The notes under the pieces were generated by a model, which saw nothing but the letters and a program-made list of their open reading frames with translations, was not told where the DNA came from and searched no databases. DNA of 64,000 nucleotides, from the NCBI GenBank assembly GCA_963277665.1, contig OY728166.1:1072754014-1072818013 (forward strand). Direction: 5' to 3'. Position numbers and translations under genes: made by a program. This document shows positions 36,228-48,527 of this stretch, in pieces (positions within the stretch are counted from its first letter, which is position 1; each line of letters starts with the position of its first letter). The DNA comes from Viscum album (Eukaryota > Streptophyta > Magnoliopsida > Santalales > Viscaceae).

Positions 36228-36638
36228 ATGGAGGGAACCCAAAGGAATTCGGTTAACATTGAATCCAATGGACAAATTGGTGACTATGAGCAAAAAAATT
36301 TCGTAATGCCTAGAGAGAAAGATATTGTGATTATGACGAATCAGTCATCGCGATATATGATTAACAAGGTGAAATTTAGTGGTATGCCTAATTCATCAAA
36401 TAAGAGGAAGATAGACTTTTATGCATGTTCGCATGTTGAGGAGCATAAAGAAAGGAAGATTGAGATTTATAAAGAAGGGAATAAAAACCTTGAGGAATAC
36501 CTCAAATGGAGGGACAGACGTTATCTGTGTGGAGAAAAGGGTCATAGAGTGACAGACTGCTATGGAGTTCAATGTCTTATTTGTGGAGAACATGGGCATT
36601 ACCCAACTCAATGCCCTGACCTAAAAAGTTACTTCTAA
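36228..36638 (+). CDS. Gag-like zinc-knuckle protein fragment of the nested element
   Basis: This is a 136-residue open frame from ATG 36228 and the only coding trace in the element. The N-terminal 95 residues are Lys/Glu/Asn-rich and lack the capsid-like domain of a full Gag. The C-terminus holds two adjacent zinc knuckles. The first, YLCGEKGHRVTDC, lacks its leading Cys (Arg is present instead). The second, CLICGEHGHYPTQC, is a complete C-x2-C-x4-H-x4-C. A protein of this kind would bind nucleic acid, perhaps the element's own RNA. Retention of knuckles while capsid, protease, RT and integrase were lost resembles elements described as TR-GAG. It may equally be a chance survivor in a decaying element; no stop interrupts it. 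Confidence 0.65.
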   Translation: MEGTQRNSVNIESNGQIGDYEQKNFVMPREKDIVIMTNQSSRYMINKVKFSGMPNSSNKRKIDFYACSHVEEHKERKIEIYKEGNKNLEEYLKWRDRRYLCGEKGHRVTDCYGVQCLICGEHGHYPTQCPDLKSYF

Positions 36639-38035
36639 ATCAAGGAAGGACTTATTCCAATACAATCATTGAAGAGGATGTATTAAAGTGTTTATGTATT
36701 GGTATTCAAGAATAATGTTGTTGAGGTACTTTTATGGTGTATTAGAATATTTTTGTATTAGTCTATTGTGGTTTTTAGTAATTTTATGGTACCAGTAACC
36801 ATGAAAAGTGATTCCAATATTTTGGAAAGCAGATGATATGCGCATAATGAAGGGATAAGGAGAAAATGAAAAGATTGACAGTATTCATGAGCTTATGATT
36901 GATATAAGGACTATGTGATATCATGATTTGAGTATATAGAATTTTGAGGATTTTGGTATGTGGAAAGAGTTAACTTTTGACAGCACTCATGTTTTCACTA
37001 AGATTCAATGGGTATTCATTTTTCAAGAGAATACATGATTAAGGTATTCACATGGCTGGAATGTGACCGACAAGATATATGAGGGATAAATGATGGTATT
37101 CACGTGCTTGTTATATGACCTTTTTAGTAATCGTCATCTTTATACAATGAGTTTGGAAAGAAGTATTTTAGATAAGCCTAAAGATTGGAATGGATTATGT
37201 TGGACATAAGTTAGTATTGTTTAAGGATAAAACTTTTTTGATATTGTTGATGGGATGTTATAGTAATATAAAAAGGACAACCTGCAGGATGGGTGACATC
37301 CCATCGCGTCGGACAAGGCTGTGAGAATCGAACCCACAACCGAAGTGCGACTAGCATTTATCGCCTACCACTAGCCTACAGGAAGTCCCTGGTTAGTAGA
37401 AACTAGTTTTATTTTATTAAGCAGTATGATATATGAAGTATAAGTTTATTTTTGGAACCATATACGATTAATCTAACCATAAGATGAACTTATAACTTTT
37501 GCTAACCTTTTGTTTGAAAGAGATGGAATGACCCATCATTCTATCACATGATCTGCTAACACATCACGAATAACAAATTCAACTTCATTTCATTAAGGGA
37601 TGAAGTGGAAATTGTTCAATTCACGAACAATAGTGAGATTGTACCAAAATCATGCAAGTATTTCTTTTAATTCATCAACTTTAGGGAAATGATATTAAAA
37701 ACAAAAAATGTTGTCCTAGTTCCCTTATATCCGATTAATCAGACGGTACCTTAGATCATCACAAATCAATAGCTTTGTGATTGTTGGCTTTTTCATAGCC
37801 ATGTTCTCTACCACTTTCCTTAAGAACATGATGGTTATATTTCTCTTCCATATCCATATTTTTACCTATGTGGAAACCAAGTGATTAGTTTACTTGGGTA
37901 ACCATTACGTTTCATACTTTTGTTTTTAAAGATTGGTTTTGGTATTCCTTTTTACGATGTGGGTTTCTATTAAAGAAACTTTCGAATAGTAAACCACTTA
38001 TAACCCCGACGAATTTCGAGGGCGAAATTCATTTT
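36639..38035. other. Non-coding internal remainder of the nested element
   Basis: There is no coding frame of note. It contains a tRNA-derived SINE-like insertion at 37275-37390 and ends in sequence resembling the 3' end of chromovirus elements (CGAATTTCGAGGGCGAAATT, 38009-38028). Confidence 0.6.
37275..37390 (-). mobile_element. tRNA-derived SINE-like fragment
   Basis: On the minus strand, GGCTAGTGGTAGG at about 37364-37376 resembles the pol III A box and GGTTCGATTCTC at 37323-37334 is a near-perfect B box, about 40 bases downstream as in tRNA-derived promoters. The stretch is GC-rich against its AT-rich surroundings. It does not fold as a complete tRNA by eye. The tail is short and I could not define target duplications. 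Confidence 0.55.
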
Positions 38036-38048
38036 AAGGGGGATAGAA
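38033..38048 (+). promoter_or_regulatory. Polypurine tract of the nested element
   Basis: TTTAAGGGGGATAGAA directly precedes the 3' LTR. It resembles chromovirus polypurine tracts and would prime plus-strand DNA synthesis. Confidence 0.75.
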
Positions 38049-41000
38049 TGTAACACCCCGAGATTTTATGAAACATATTCTTTTAATTTCATTATTGTCT
38101 TGTGTTGTATGCTACAGCAAGATTACCTTGCGCTATACGCAACACTGTATTAGCTTGTAGTATACGCAACACTATTCTTGGATCGTGTTACACACAATTT
38201 TGATAATAGTTATTCTACGCAACATTGAGTATATATATATATATATTCAATGTATAAATGAAATATGGTTGGACTATGTTATACGAAACAACGAAGGATT
38301 CTTGCACAGCACGCAACCCTGACTTGGCTTGCATTACACGTAATCGCGACCTTCCTCGACAACGTGTGTTGTACGCAATACCGGGTTTACTAAACAACGA
38401 TATATTATTATAATATTATTATGAACTAGTCGTTAGGAATATTATTAACTAAATTTTGAATCTTATAACATTATTATTCGTCTTACACATTTTCTAAAAC
38501 ATGGTATAAGAACAAAATAAAATTTTCAGGTAAAATAAGTATTTTTCAAAAAATGCAGTTTTGCCGCCTTTTGATGGCGCACCCACTTTAAATCTAGTTT
38601 TTGACATGTTTATAAGTTCAATTTTACAAAATAAAATTATTCTTTGGAATAATAAAATAAAAATTTACTTTGGATAACTTTTTCATATTATTCTGGTAAC
38701 TTTCATATTTTGATGAATAGTAAAAACACGCTATATTTTAATTAAAAACAACTTTTTTCATCATAATATCTTATGTGGTTAAATTATAATATTGAATGGT
38801 TTTAAAGTATAAATGGAATATATTTTTACTATTTAATATAATTTATGTCATTAGCATTGATTTTACCTTGAATTCGTAGGTTAAATCAATTCAATCTTTT
38901 GCAATGTTTTAAAGAAAAACCCATTTTCTTTCGACAACGAGATTAATTTTAATTTAATTTCTGCATATTTTGTGTATTGAATTTGGAAAAATGGATTCCA
39001 TATTTGGAATCAGTGGGTCCAAATTATGTTAATAATCTACTTTTTATTTTTGGGCATTGTGAATAGTAACTACGATAAATTTTATTTACTATAGTTAAAG
39101 GTAAATCAGGTAATTAAGGGTAAATATAAGATTATAAAATTACCCTAACACTTGGAAAAAATCCTATTGGATGGCTAAACGTAGACCCATATAACCTAAG
39201 GGTCAGATTAGATTCATTTTATGGACATTTTTCCATGAAAATAATTTAGTTATTATTAAAACCAAAGAATGTGACAACATGTCACTTTCTTAAATATTAT
39301 AAGTATAATAATTTTAATTTAGTGATAAACTTCATGAAACTTCGAACATGAATAGTCTCCAAAAATATAATACAATTATATACATCATAGGAATTTGTTT
39401 AGAATTTTTAGGGATTAAATAATTATCCTTTATTATGACATAAAGATGATGCAGTAATTGTCTTATTAATGAAATATTGACATAATTGATGTTATAAATT
39501 CCCAAATAAATGTAATTTGAGACTTTTTATGACTTACATTAATTTTATAGGTTAATATGACATGTTATTGTTTATATAATTAACTTGTTTCTAACTTATC
39601 ATTCTGTTATGAATTTCATAAAAATCATGTACCAAATATTGTCAAAATTGACATAAATTAGTTTTTAAAACAAATATTATATTATTAATTGTTATTTAAT
39701 TCCTAAAAATCTAAGGTTCGGCGAAATGACTTAGATAAGGATAGATATATTAATAATAAACAACTTGGGGGTTCTTTTGGCTTGTTATGGTAAGTTTATT
39801 AACCATATAGTGTAAGAAAAAAAAAGATACGGTAAAATTTAAATTATTTAACTTAGATTTAAATCTAATTGATAAGGTTAAAATTGATACCTAAACTTGT
39901 CTAAATTCTATTGTATGAGAGGATTTAGAACCATCCCCACCTTATCTTATAAATATATCTATTTGGAGCTATTTAAAACCGAACTTTCCTTTATAATAAA
40001 ATAATATTTTTAGTTTTCCCAAAGGTGCCCCTCTCCTCCCTTATAAAAGGGCACCTCCTCCCTCTCCTCCTCACACCAATTTGAGAATTCAAGATCGGAA
40101 AAACCCTGCCAAAATATCTTCTCCACTTCCCTAGTATCATCCTAGAGGTCCTGGTCTTCTTCAAAGACCATCCTTAGTTATTTAAGTGGAGGTTAAGAAA
40201 AGGCGCGTCAAGAAGAGGTAATATCCATTACCTATCTTTTTCAATTTCTTTCTTCTTCAACTTCTTATTATTTAGTTGTTTCATGGTAAAGTAATAACAT
40301 CATTATTTCTTATATACTGATATGTTATTATAAATATGAAACAACTCTAATTAACCTTCTATCCATCCTACGGAAAAAGGAAATCACCGCGCGTGCGTAC
40401 GTACAGAATACCATCTCCACGCCGTGGTGTAATATATTTTCTGCCACCACCTTAATTGGATGGGTATAATGGTGTAATGAGTAACTATATATGATTATTA
40501 TAAAGTGATATTGATACTGAAATATTATACATACACTTCAACACAAGTTCACGATCATGAGAACGATATCATCGCTCGTGCGTACGTACAGACTACCGTC
40601 TCCACGACGCGATGAGATTCATTCTCCATGTTAACCATTTAAGAATGATTATAAAGTATATATAAGAAATAATAATGAAATATATTACATTATAAATATA
40701 CTGGATTTATGTATATATATATGTCATCTACTTACTTCCATTCAAGACAATAAGGAAAGGAAAACAACGTCCATGCGTACGTACGGACTACCGTCTCCAT
40801 GAACGGTGTGTTTCATTTAATTTATCTATCTATTATATATATATATATACTGAATATATATGATATATAAATCATATTTTATATTCTGTGAGTAATTAAA
40901 TCATGATATAAGTAATAATAATGTCAAGAACAACACGTCCAAACACCTACGATAAATGAAACGATTTTACCCAAAACGCTTCATTAACATGGAATTTACA

Positions 41001-42411
41001 AAAGAACGGGTAATATAAAGTCATATGTGAACCATATATGATATCATAATAATGAATATGATTCTTTAATAAGTTAATGACATTATTTAAATCATTATAC
41101 AGGAGTTTCGGATACGTACAAAGCATATCAGACATAAGGTAAGGGAAATATCACAATCTCATTTTTATCCGAGATTGTTTATACTTTAGTATTTACTGGG
41201 GTGTATTTTATCATCCAAATCCATGTTTCCTCAATATGTAATATTATTTCCATCCACCTACATTTTTTTAAATAAAATTTTACCCTTCGGTGTGTTTTTA
41301 GTAAAAGATATGAAAGGAATCTTTTGTCTTTTTTCGTACGAGGTACTTTTTGACTTTTCCGACAAAAGTACGAGAAGAATGTTTTTTTAACTTATACGGC
41401 ATGAATGGATTTTTAAAACCTTATTTCCAAGAAGCTTCCTTCACATGTTTTCAAGTTTATTTTAAATCAAATTCTTTTAGTTTAAAAGTTTATGACATGT
41501 TAAGAAAGAATAATGTTTTTGAAGTAGAAAGGATATTTTCCTCAAGAATGGAGTTCAAGTATTTTATCAAAATTATTTTCTATCTAAGATAATATAGGGT
41601 TCTGTTTTTATCCCCATTATTACATTGATTTGATTATGTTGTGATGGAATTATTTTTATGAATTCCTTTATCTTATATGAATTGTTTGATGATGTCACAA
41701 TGTTTAAGATTCCCATTTTTATTACATGGGTTATGCAATGATGTATGATTTATGATTTTGTGGCACACATAAGAATGGTATCATTATGAGATGGGTGGGA
41801 CCTATATCTCCCTCCAATGCATTGGGTAAAGATTTTATATCTCATGAGATAGACATGGCTGGAACGGTAGGTTATACCGGTTCAGTGAAATAGGACTGAA
41901 ACGAGGAGTGAACTCGGTTCAGAAGGGGACTTTGTACACTAAGATAGTCTTGGAAATGAGTCTTGACTAATAAGAAATGATTCTATATGATTATGTGTGT
42001 ATGCCAAAAAGTTTCATGTTTTAAGTTATGATTATTGGGATTACATTTGACTACTACGATTTATCCCATGTTATGATATTTTGATCTCTTTTGTAGGTTA
42101 ATATTTCCAAAATGTTATGTTCTTATGAATATGATGTGATTGATATTTCTTTTTTTACCCTTACTGAGAATTTGAGCTCACCCTTTTATGTTTTCTTTTC
42201 ACCAGGATATAAAGAAAGTTTTTAGGTATATAAAAAAAAGGAAGATCTTTATGGGAGATGTTGAAGATCATTCACCACGATTAGAAGGTTACGTTGCGAG
42301 TTTCCAAAGACACTAAACTATTATGGTCCTTGTGTGTGTGTTTTTGTTATGTACTAAGTATTCCGCAAAAGTAATGTAATGTCTATGTACGTCAAGATTA
42401 GGGTCTCTACA
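38049..42411 (+). repeat. 3' LTR of the nested long-LTR element
   Basis: It is 4363 bp and co-linear with 31610-35971. Stem-loop cores start at 40395, 40580 and 40775, with the same 185 and 195 bp spacings as the 5' LTR. In copy 2 this LTR has TCGTG/CACGA stems. The TATA box is at 40041-40048. The open stretches at 40947-41135 and 41350-41592 are LTR DNA, not genes. Confidence 0.9.
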
Positions 42412-42416
42412 GTGCT

Positions 42417-44327
42417 TCATGGGAGTCAACCCATGTTATGTCTTTTGAGTTTAATTTTATTTATGTTCTTGTTTTAGTGTTGAATAAAGTGATGCTCTAT
42501 TGTCTTATATATGCTCTATCCCTATTGTATTTTTTTCATGGTTTACATACTATGTGTTTCAAAGTTGTTGTTGTTGTTTCAATAAAGGATTGGAATTCCC
42601 ATGATCATTTTTGGATAAGATATAACCAAGGAATTATTCTATTCATTAGTTTCTATTTCATTTTTTTGCTCCTAACTACTATTAAAAATCTGATGCATGT
42701 CTTGCTACTGTGTAAATAAAAATTCTGCTCGGTTTAGAAAATTATTCTACTTGTATCTATGTTGTGCATAAAATCTGTATGTGCCTCTTGCTGAAAAAAC
42801 TGAATTTCATTATTATTAAAATCAACCACTGCTTGAAATTAAGTGTGGGGGGTACATGTTTGCTAGTAGTTGTGTTTTTCATTGGAACTGATTAGTCTAT
42901 AAGGTGTTTAGCATGCATTTTTCTGTTATATTGAATACTCATTTGAATCATACTTTGTTAAAATGTTTCACCCTATCCACTCTCCACCCATATGTTTCAT
43001 TTCTTGTTTGAAATTGAATTGAAAATCTGTGTCACTGGACTTAGATGTTTATGCATAATCTAGGATATGAACCTGCTGAAAATTAACCTTTGTGGAAAAC
43101 AATATTTTTGAACTTCATTGACACCCTTTAAAACATGTCATAAATCTACTTAATTGAAAATCTGTTTTAACCTTAATTTGTTAATTGTCATTCTCCACTT
43201 TGAAATTCAACTTTGGGGACAAAGTTGGGTTTTAAGTGTGGGGTAGGGGGTCAATTATTTACTATTTTTAACTGTACTTTAATGAGAGCTCATCAATTCA
43301 TATTGCAAATTAAAACTTTTTGTTAAAAAATGGTAAATTGTTTTTAAAATATTTTCATAATTTTAGGCTTTACATTGTACTAAACTGGGTATTTCCTTAG
43401 TAAAAGTTCTTTTTTGGTAGTTAAGAATTGCTGTGAGTCTGAAATTAATGGGTTTAGATGATTGCTGAGTGATCTTACTTAGTGATCTGATGGAAATTTA
43501 GTTTAATAGACACTACTGAAAGTGATATTAGAATCCTTTTCAATGGATTTATGATCATAACCCTTTGTAACTGGATGTTTGATTATGATTCTAGGGGCCT
43601 TATTCATTTTTTTAATTATTGAAAGTAATTTCTTTTATGAGCCAATGTAAATGAATTTTATATAATTTTTTTGATTTGGAGTAATTTGGGCATCTGGGAT
43701 CCCATGGTGAGTCTTTGAGACCCTAGATGCTGGGTGCATTTCTGTTTACTATAATCCCTCTGTACACTTTGAATAAGTGCATTACACAGTGCTCAGCACA
43801 ATGATACATGGCTTGGGAAAAATAAAATAAAGTGTCTAGGGTCAAAAAATGAGCTCATTAAGGTGAGGGGAATGATGAATTCTAGATGAAGAAGGGATCA
43901 ATTGGTTTATTTGAAAATAATTTATGTTGTATCATTAAGGTGATTCAGAAAACAGACTATTTATTTTTGGAACATGGTGAAAAAGTCAAACTACAAAGTT
44001 CCTTAGTTAAGATCTTAATTCCATTGAAATTTTATCCCCTCTCATTTTTGGACTGAGAACCTGATACTGGATTGAAGTGAGTCACTAAGTTGTATCACAT
44101 ATGAGGAATGAAATATTCTTTGATGGTTGGTCTTTGTGTTCTTAATTACCCTTGAGTATTTGTTTTAGGAAAGACTCATATGAGTAACTCATTTTCCAAT
44201 AGCCTGTTGTTATGTGATGTCCTCTGTTTTGAGTGCTGGACATGTTACATTTTGAGGAAAATCATAAATACAGTTTACTGTTTTTCAAGATAATTAAACA
44301 CGAGATTGTTTTAGGACAAAAAATGCT
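42417..44327. other. 3' untranslated internal region of the Athila/Tat-type element
   Basis: It has no env- or pol-like frame. It starts with a second CATGGG/CCCATG stem-loop (42418-42435) and carries TTTAAGTGTGGGG-type purine tracts at about 42840 and 43230, typical of this clade's long non-coding 3' region. The 93-codon open stretch at 42438-42719 has a hydrophobic, T-rich composition and no motif, so I do not call it. Confidence 0.6.
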
Positions 44328-44344
44328 TAAGTGTGGGGGGGATT
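44328..44344 (+). promoter_or_regulatory. Polypurine tract of the Athila/Tat-type element
   Basis: TAAGTGTGGGGGGGATT abuts the 3' LTR start TGATGTGGC. Confidence 0.8.
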
Positions 44345-47300
44345 TGATGTGGCACTATTTTTAGATAGTTTTTCCACATCTTTTTACTTAATTTTTAATG
44401 ATTAAATTAATTATTTAAACACGTTTTACTAAATAATTGTACTTTTGTATTTTTATAGTTAATTTTGCTAATTAATAAATTTTTAAAATTAATTATGTAT
44501 TTTTTAGTTATCAAATTAATTATTTTAATATTACTAAACTAATAAACTTTAATTAAGTAATATCTGGTTTGGTTAAGTTAATTCTGATTTACTTTTTAAT
44601 AAGTTAATTTATATTTATAAAACAATTATTTAATCATTTTAATTTTATTTATTTATCTTCTTCTTTATTTTAATAATTTATCTTTTAATTGAGTTACATT
44701 AGAATAGGTTAGCAATATTAATTAATGTGTTTATCCTTTCTACTAGTCATTTATGTTAACAATATGTGTTTTTAATTAAATTAAATAGTTCTCTTTTAAT
44801 TTTATTAGTTCAATTAGTTAATAAATTATTTAATTAAGAGTTTTTAAACATTAATTATATTATTTTATGTATGAAGATTGGTTATTAATTCATTTTCTAA
44901 TTGTTTTAGTCTACCGGTGAGGTAGACGATCACTAGTGGTGACTTGTATGGGTCAATATTGCTTTTCATTATCACTTGCTGCTACTTTTTAGTTAGTGTG
45001 TTTAGTTATTTTAATTTTAGGTCTTTTATAATCTTAGTTTATTAATTATTCAGTTAATAAATTAAGTGTTGTCAATTAATTATTTTAATTTTTAATGTTT
45101 AATAAAAATCTTGTTTTAAATTAATGGTGTTTCGTTGGCTTTTTAAATAATTATTTTTTTAATTGTTTTATTTAGATTACTTAAGTTTTAATTATATGTT
45201 TAATTTATTTGTGTTTAATTTTATTTGTATAAACTCTTTATTTTTTCTATACAGGTATGCTTCTTAACTTTTATTTTTAATAGTTACCTTAAAATATTTA
45301 AGCTACCCGTGAGCGTTTAATTTTTATCTATCGTAACGGTGACCTGCAATCTTTAATTTGAAGCGGTGACCCTCATGTGCCAGTTATTTTCTTTCTTCAT
45401 TTTATGTAACGGTGACCTTTTATTCTAATGGTGAGGTTTTATATTTTCTTCTATCGGTAACTCTGCCCTGGTTCTCCCTTTATTTCCTCATTGATAGCTG
45501 ACAACTCCACCTCACCGTTACCCCCTTTTCTCACAGGTACTCTCCCAACGGTGACTACCTCACCGGTAGAATTTCTTATCGATGACTTCTCTTTCTGTTT
45601 CTCTATCAGTAGCCCCCTCACCGATATTTTTCCTCCTGCCTCACTATTACCTCACTCTCACTGATACCCTTTTTCCTCACCATTACACTCCCTTTTTTTC
45701 CTCACTCAGAGCCCTCATCCCCTGTTTCAATTCCTATTCACACCTCTGATTCAACCTTTCCACACATAGATACACAAAAGACCTTCTCACGATCGTCTTC
45801 TCAGCATGATCTCCTCGTTTTCATAGAAACAAATCACCGATGTTTATCCCTCTATCCCATTTCAATCTCTTTTCCACTGATTATACCATTGCAGTTGTTC
45901 TCCAGCTTATACCATAACCCGATTCACCAGATCTCTTATTTGAAGAACTCAAGGCCACCACCGTTGAAGATCGGAGGAGGGCGGGCTGCAAGTCATCATC
46001 GAATCTGTCACTGGTTGAACCCACGTAGAGGAGGGTTTTTCACTACAGTTATAGGTTGAATGAATTATTCCATAGCTTTTTTAGAGATTACAAGATTGAG
46101 ACACTACTGTTGTGATGGAAGGGTAGCTGCTTCACCATTGTTGTCGGAGTCCGAGCCGAGTCCATGCCATTGGAGAGATACCAAAAATCAAGGGATGTTT
46201 TCCGCTGTTAGTGGAGGCTGATGCCACTCTAGGGTATTCTGTTGTTCATCTAAGGAGGAGGGTGAGATAGGAGTGTCGCAGTGGAGTTTTCTCGAGCTGT
46301 TGCGACTTGCTGGAAGCTAATACAGCTGTCGGGTCGCTGAAGTAGAAGCCACAACAGGGTTTTTTTTGTTGTCCAACATCAGAAGAAGCCGATGTTGTCT
46401 GGCACCTAGAGGAATCCGCATCGTTGTGGAGCTGAGGAAGAGGCTTTCGCACCTACTGGTGGTGCACTGTCACTGGATTCGAGCTGAAGCCACCATGCGC
46501 TTCTGTTTTTTAGGATGAGGAACTGTGTCGCAAGGAGGAATTGTGCCGCAAAGCGGAACCTACTGGAGCCGAGGAGCGCCACCGTGGTTTGCACAAGAAG
46601 AATAAACCCTCCCCCTTGCACCGATAATTGGGGGAGGGGATGATTTAGAAAATATATATATATATATATAATAACAAAAAGTTAACAAAATAAAATAATT
46701 AAAGTAATGTAAAAAGAAAAAAGAAAAAAAAACAAAAGTTAAAGTAACTTTTAATAAGTCAAATGAATAGAATAAAATTTATAAAAGTAAAAAACTTAAA
46801 CAATTATAATATTAATAAATAAATAAATTATAAATTAAATTATAAAACCAACTTAATAATAAGTATTAATAATAAATTAATTTACTATTAATAGTATATA
46901 TATATATTTAATAATAAATATAAATAAACTATAAAATATTCTAATTAATTTAAAAATATTTAAAACTTAAGTATTAATTCTAATTACTAAATTAAAATAA
47001 ACTAATTAATAGATTAATGGAATAACTTTATTTCTTAAATAGTAATTACAATATCTATAATTAATGTAGTGAATAAAAATAACTAATACAATCTAAGTTA
47101 TAAATTTTTAATTACTTCATTACTTATGTCGTAATATTTAATAACTTAGTTATAAATGATAATATTAATAGCTTAGTACTATAACTATGAAATTAATTTA
47201 TTTATCAGATAATTTTATAAATAATATAAAAGTAAATAATTATCAATTAACCTTACTTAATTATTAAAAAGTAAAAATAACACTTAACTTTAAAAAATAA

Positions 47301-48527
47301 CCATTTTTCATTATTTATGTTCATTTTTATTTATTTTTCTTTTCTAACATTGCAGGTTCATTCAAGGGACTTAAACGAATCCATGTGCATTCAACTAACT
47401 CAGCAGAATTTAGTTATGTGGGTAAAACTATCACGATGTGCTTGTCGCTAAAAAACGCACATTTTGCGGTGCATTTGTGAAGAACTTTTGAAGTCGGTGA
47501 AAACGGTCTGGTGACATGTAGTAGATGATAGAAGGTATTTTAAGCAGATAAAGCATCGTAATTTGGGGGGACTCTCATTTGGACGCTGAGGAGTAACGCT
47601 CAGTCATTCATTCAACAAACACACTAGATGTGAGAGCAGGGCAACACTGGAGACGAGCTGGAGGCCTTGGATCCCGAGTGCAGAGTAGTATTAGGGGAGT
47701 TTTTCTTCCTTTGAGTTGGAATTCTTGTACTCTGTTTTAGTATGCTTTCATTTCCTATATTGATAATGAACAATTTAATTGTCTAAACCTTTGAGCTCGG
47801 GGAGATTTACTACTTCTACTAGTTACTTTTCTTCGTTTCTACTTTCATACATTAATGTGTTCAGTATCAATCAGCGAGATTACTGCTGAGCTCATTCAAT
47901 TTATTTTCATCACTAGAACATAATTTTCAAAACTCCACAATCAAATCAAAGAGATTGATCGTGGAAAAATCTTATAAAAAAAATAATCAATTCATAATTA
48001 CATCAGGACTTACGGTGAGTCCATCCTGTTGTCATTATCTTTTCGAACTTTTCACAGTTGTTTTGGAGTGGCGAACTCTGAAATCAATCAGCATGTGTGA
48101 CTTAACTCTTGGAGAGGGAGATAAGTCACTCTCTTTATGGTGGTGCAAAGCAGTAACTTTAAAGTGAATCGAAATACTTATAAAATCAGTATAATGAAGA
48201 ATTTTCCCCGAGAATGTTTCTTGATTGTTCATTTATCAGCATTTAGTATCTCTATTTATCATTGTTCTTAGTTTGTTCCTGTTTCATAATAGTTTAGAAC
48301 TAAAACTAAAAATGACTGTAGTGTTTCATCTGTGTGCGAATAATAAAAAAAAAAAAAAATAGAAAATATATTCTGCTGCTAACAATAGTGGGATCTTTTG
48401 AAAGTTTTTAGAACAATAGCGGTCAAATTAGCCTTCTCTGTGTGCTCGACCCTGCTTTCCACATAGAATGTAGTTTGTAGGAATATAAATATTAAACTTT
48501 GACTTGATTCAATGACAGTTTAGGTCA
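44345..48527 (+). repeat. 3' LTR of the Athila/Tat-type element, uninterrupted
   Basis: It is 4183 bp and serves as reference for the empty Mutator target at about 46355-46367. It has the same order as the 5' LTR: T-rich start, CGGTGAC/TCACCG cluster (45315-45710), GC-richer segment, TA run (46655-46671), AT-rich stretch and terminal GGTCA. Open frames at 46246-46621 and 47955-48232 recur in the 5' LTR with stops and show no motif. Confidence 0.85.

Larger units (their letters stand above)
31610..42411 (+). mobile_element. Non-autonomous long-LTR retrotransposon with gag fragment only (TR-GAG-like)
   Basis: LTRs at 31610-35971 (4362 bp) and 38049-42411 (4363 bp) flank an internal region of just 2077 bp. 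Both LTRs start TGTAACACCCCG and end CTCTACA. A tRNA-iMet primer site and a G-rich polypurine tract are in the right places. The only coding trace is a 136-codon zinc-knuckle frame. No protease, RT or integrase is present. The primer and polypurine types match chromovirus (Tekay-like) elements, so an element such as that at 7920-8600 or 52980-55060 may have mobilised it. The two LTRs differ by scattered substitutions and tiny indels, so insertion was more recent than that of the surrounding wrecks. The TSD is GTACT/GTGCT. Confidence 0.9.
14376..48527 (+). mobile_element. Nested Athila/Tat-type LTR retrotransposon lacking RT and integrase
   Basis: The paired LTRs start TGATGTGGC at 14376 and 44345 and end GGTCA at 28205 and 48527. 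After removal of the Mutator insertion the 5' LTR is about 4.19 kb and the 3' LTR 4.18 kb. A tRNA-Asp-like primer site follows the 5' LTR and a G-rich polypurine tract precedes the 3' LTR. Internal DNA carries degenerate gag and protease frames and an unassigned 187-codon extension; no reverse transcriptase, RNase H or integrase motif is visible. It is thus a non-autonomous Ty3/gypsy derivative. Two elements inserted later, at 16400-26029 and 31610-42411; without them it is about 13.7 kb. The flanking TSD is ATGAC/ATGAA. Confidence 0.8.

Noticed and set aside
36396..36611. Minus-strand 71-codon frame over the gag fragment
   Set aside because: The zinc knuckles are on the plus strand; the antisense text has no motif.
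37275..37390. Functional tRNA gene on the minus strand
   Set aside because: A and B boxes are present, but I could not pair an acceptor stem or find a proper anticodon arm. SINE-like is the better reading.
42438..42719. 93-codon hydrophobic open frame after the nested element, possible env-like protein
   Set aside because: T-rich low-complexity composition, no signal peptide or transmembrane pattern beyond base bias, and the corresponding region of related elements is non-coding.
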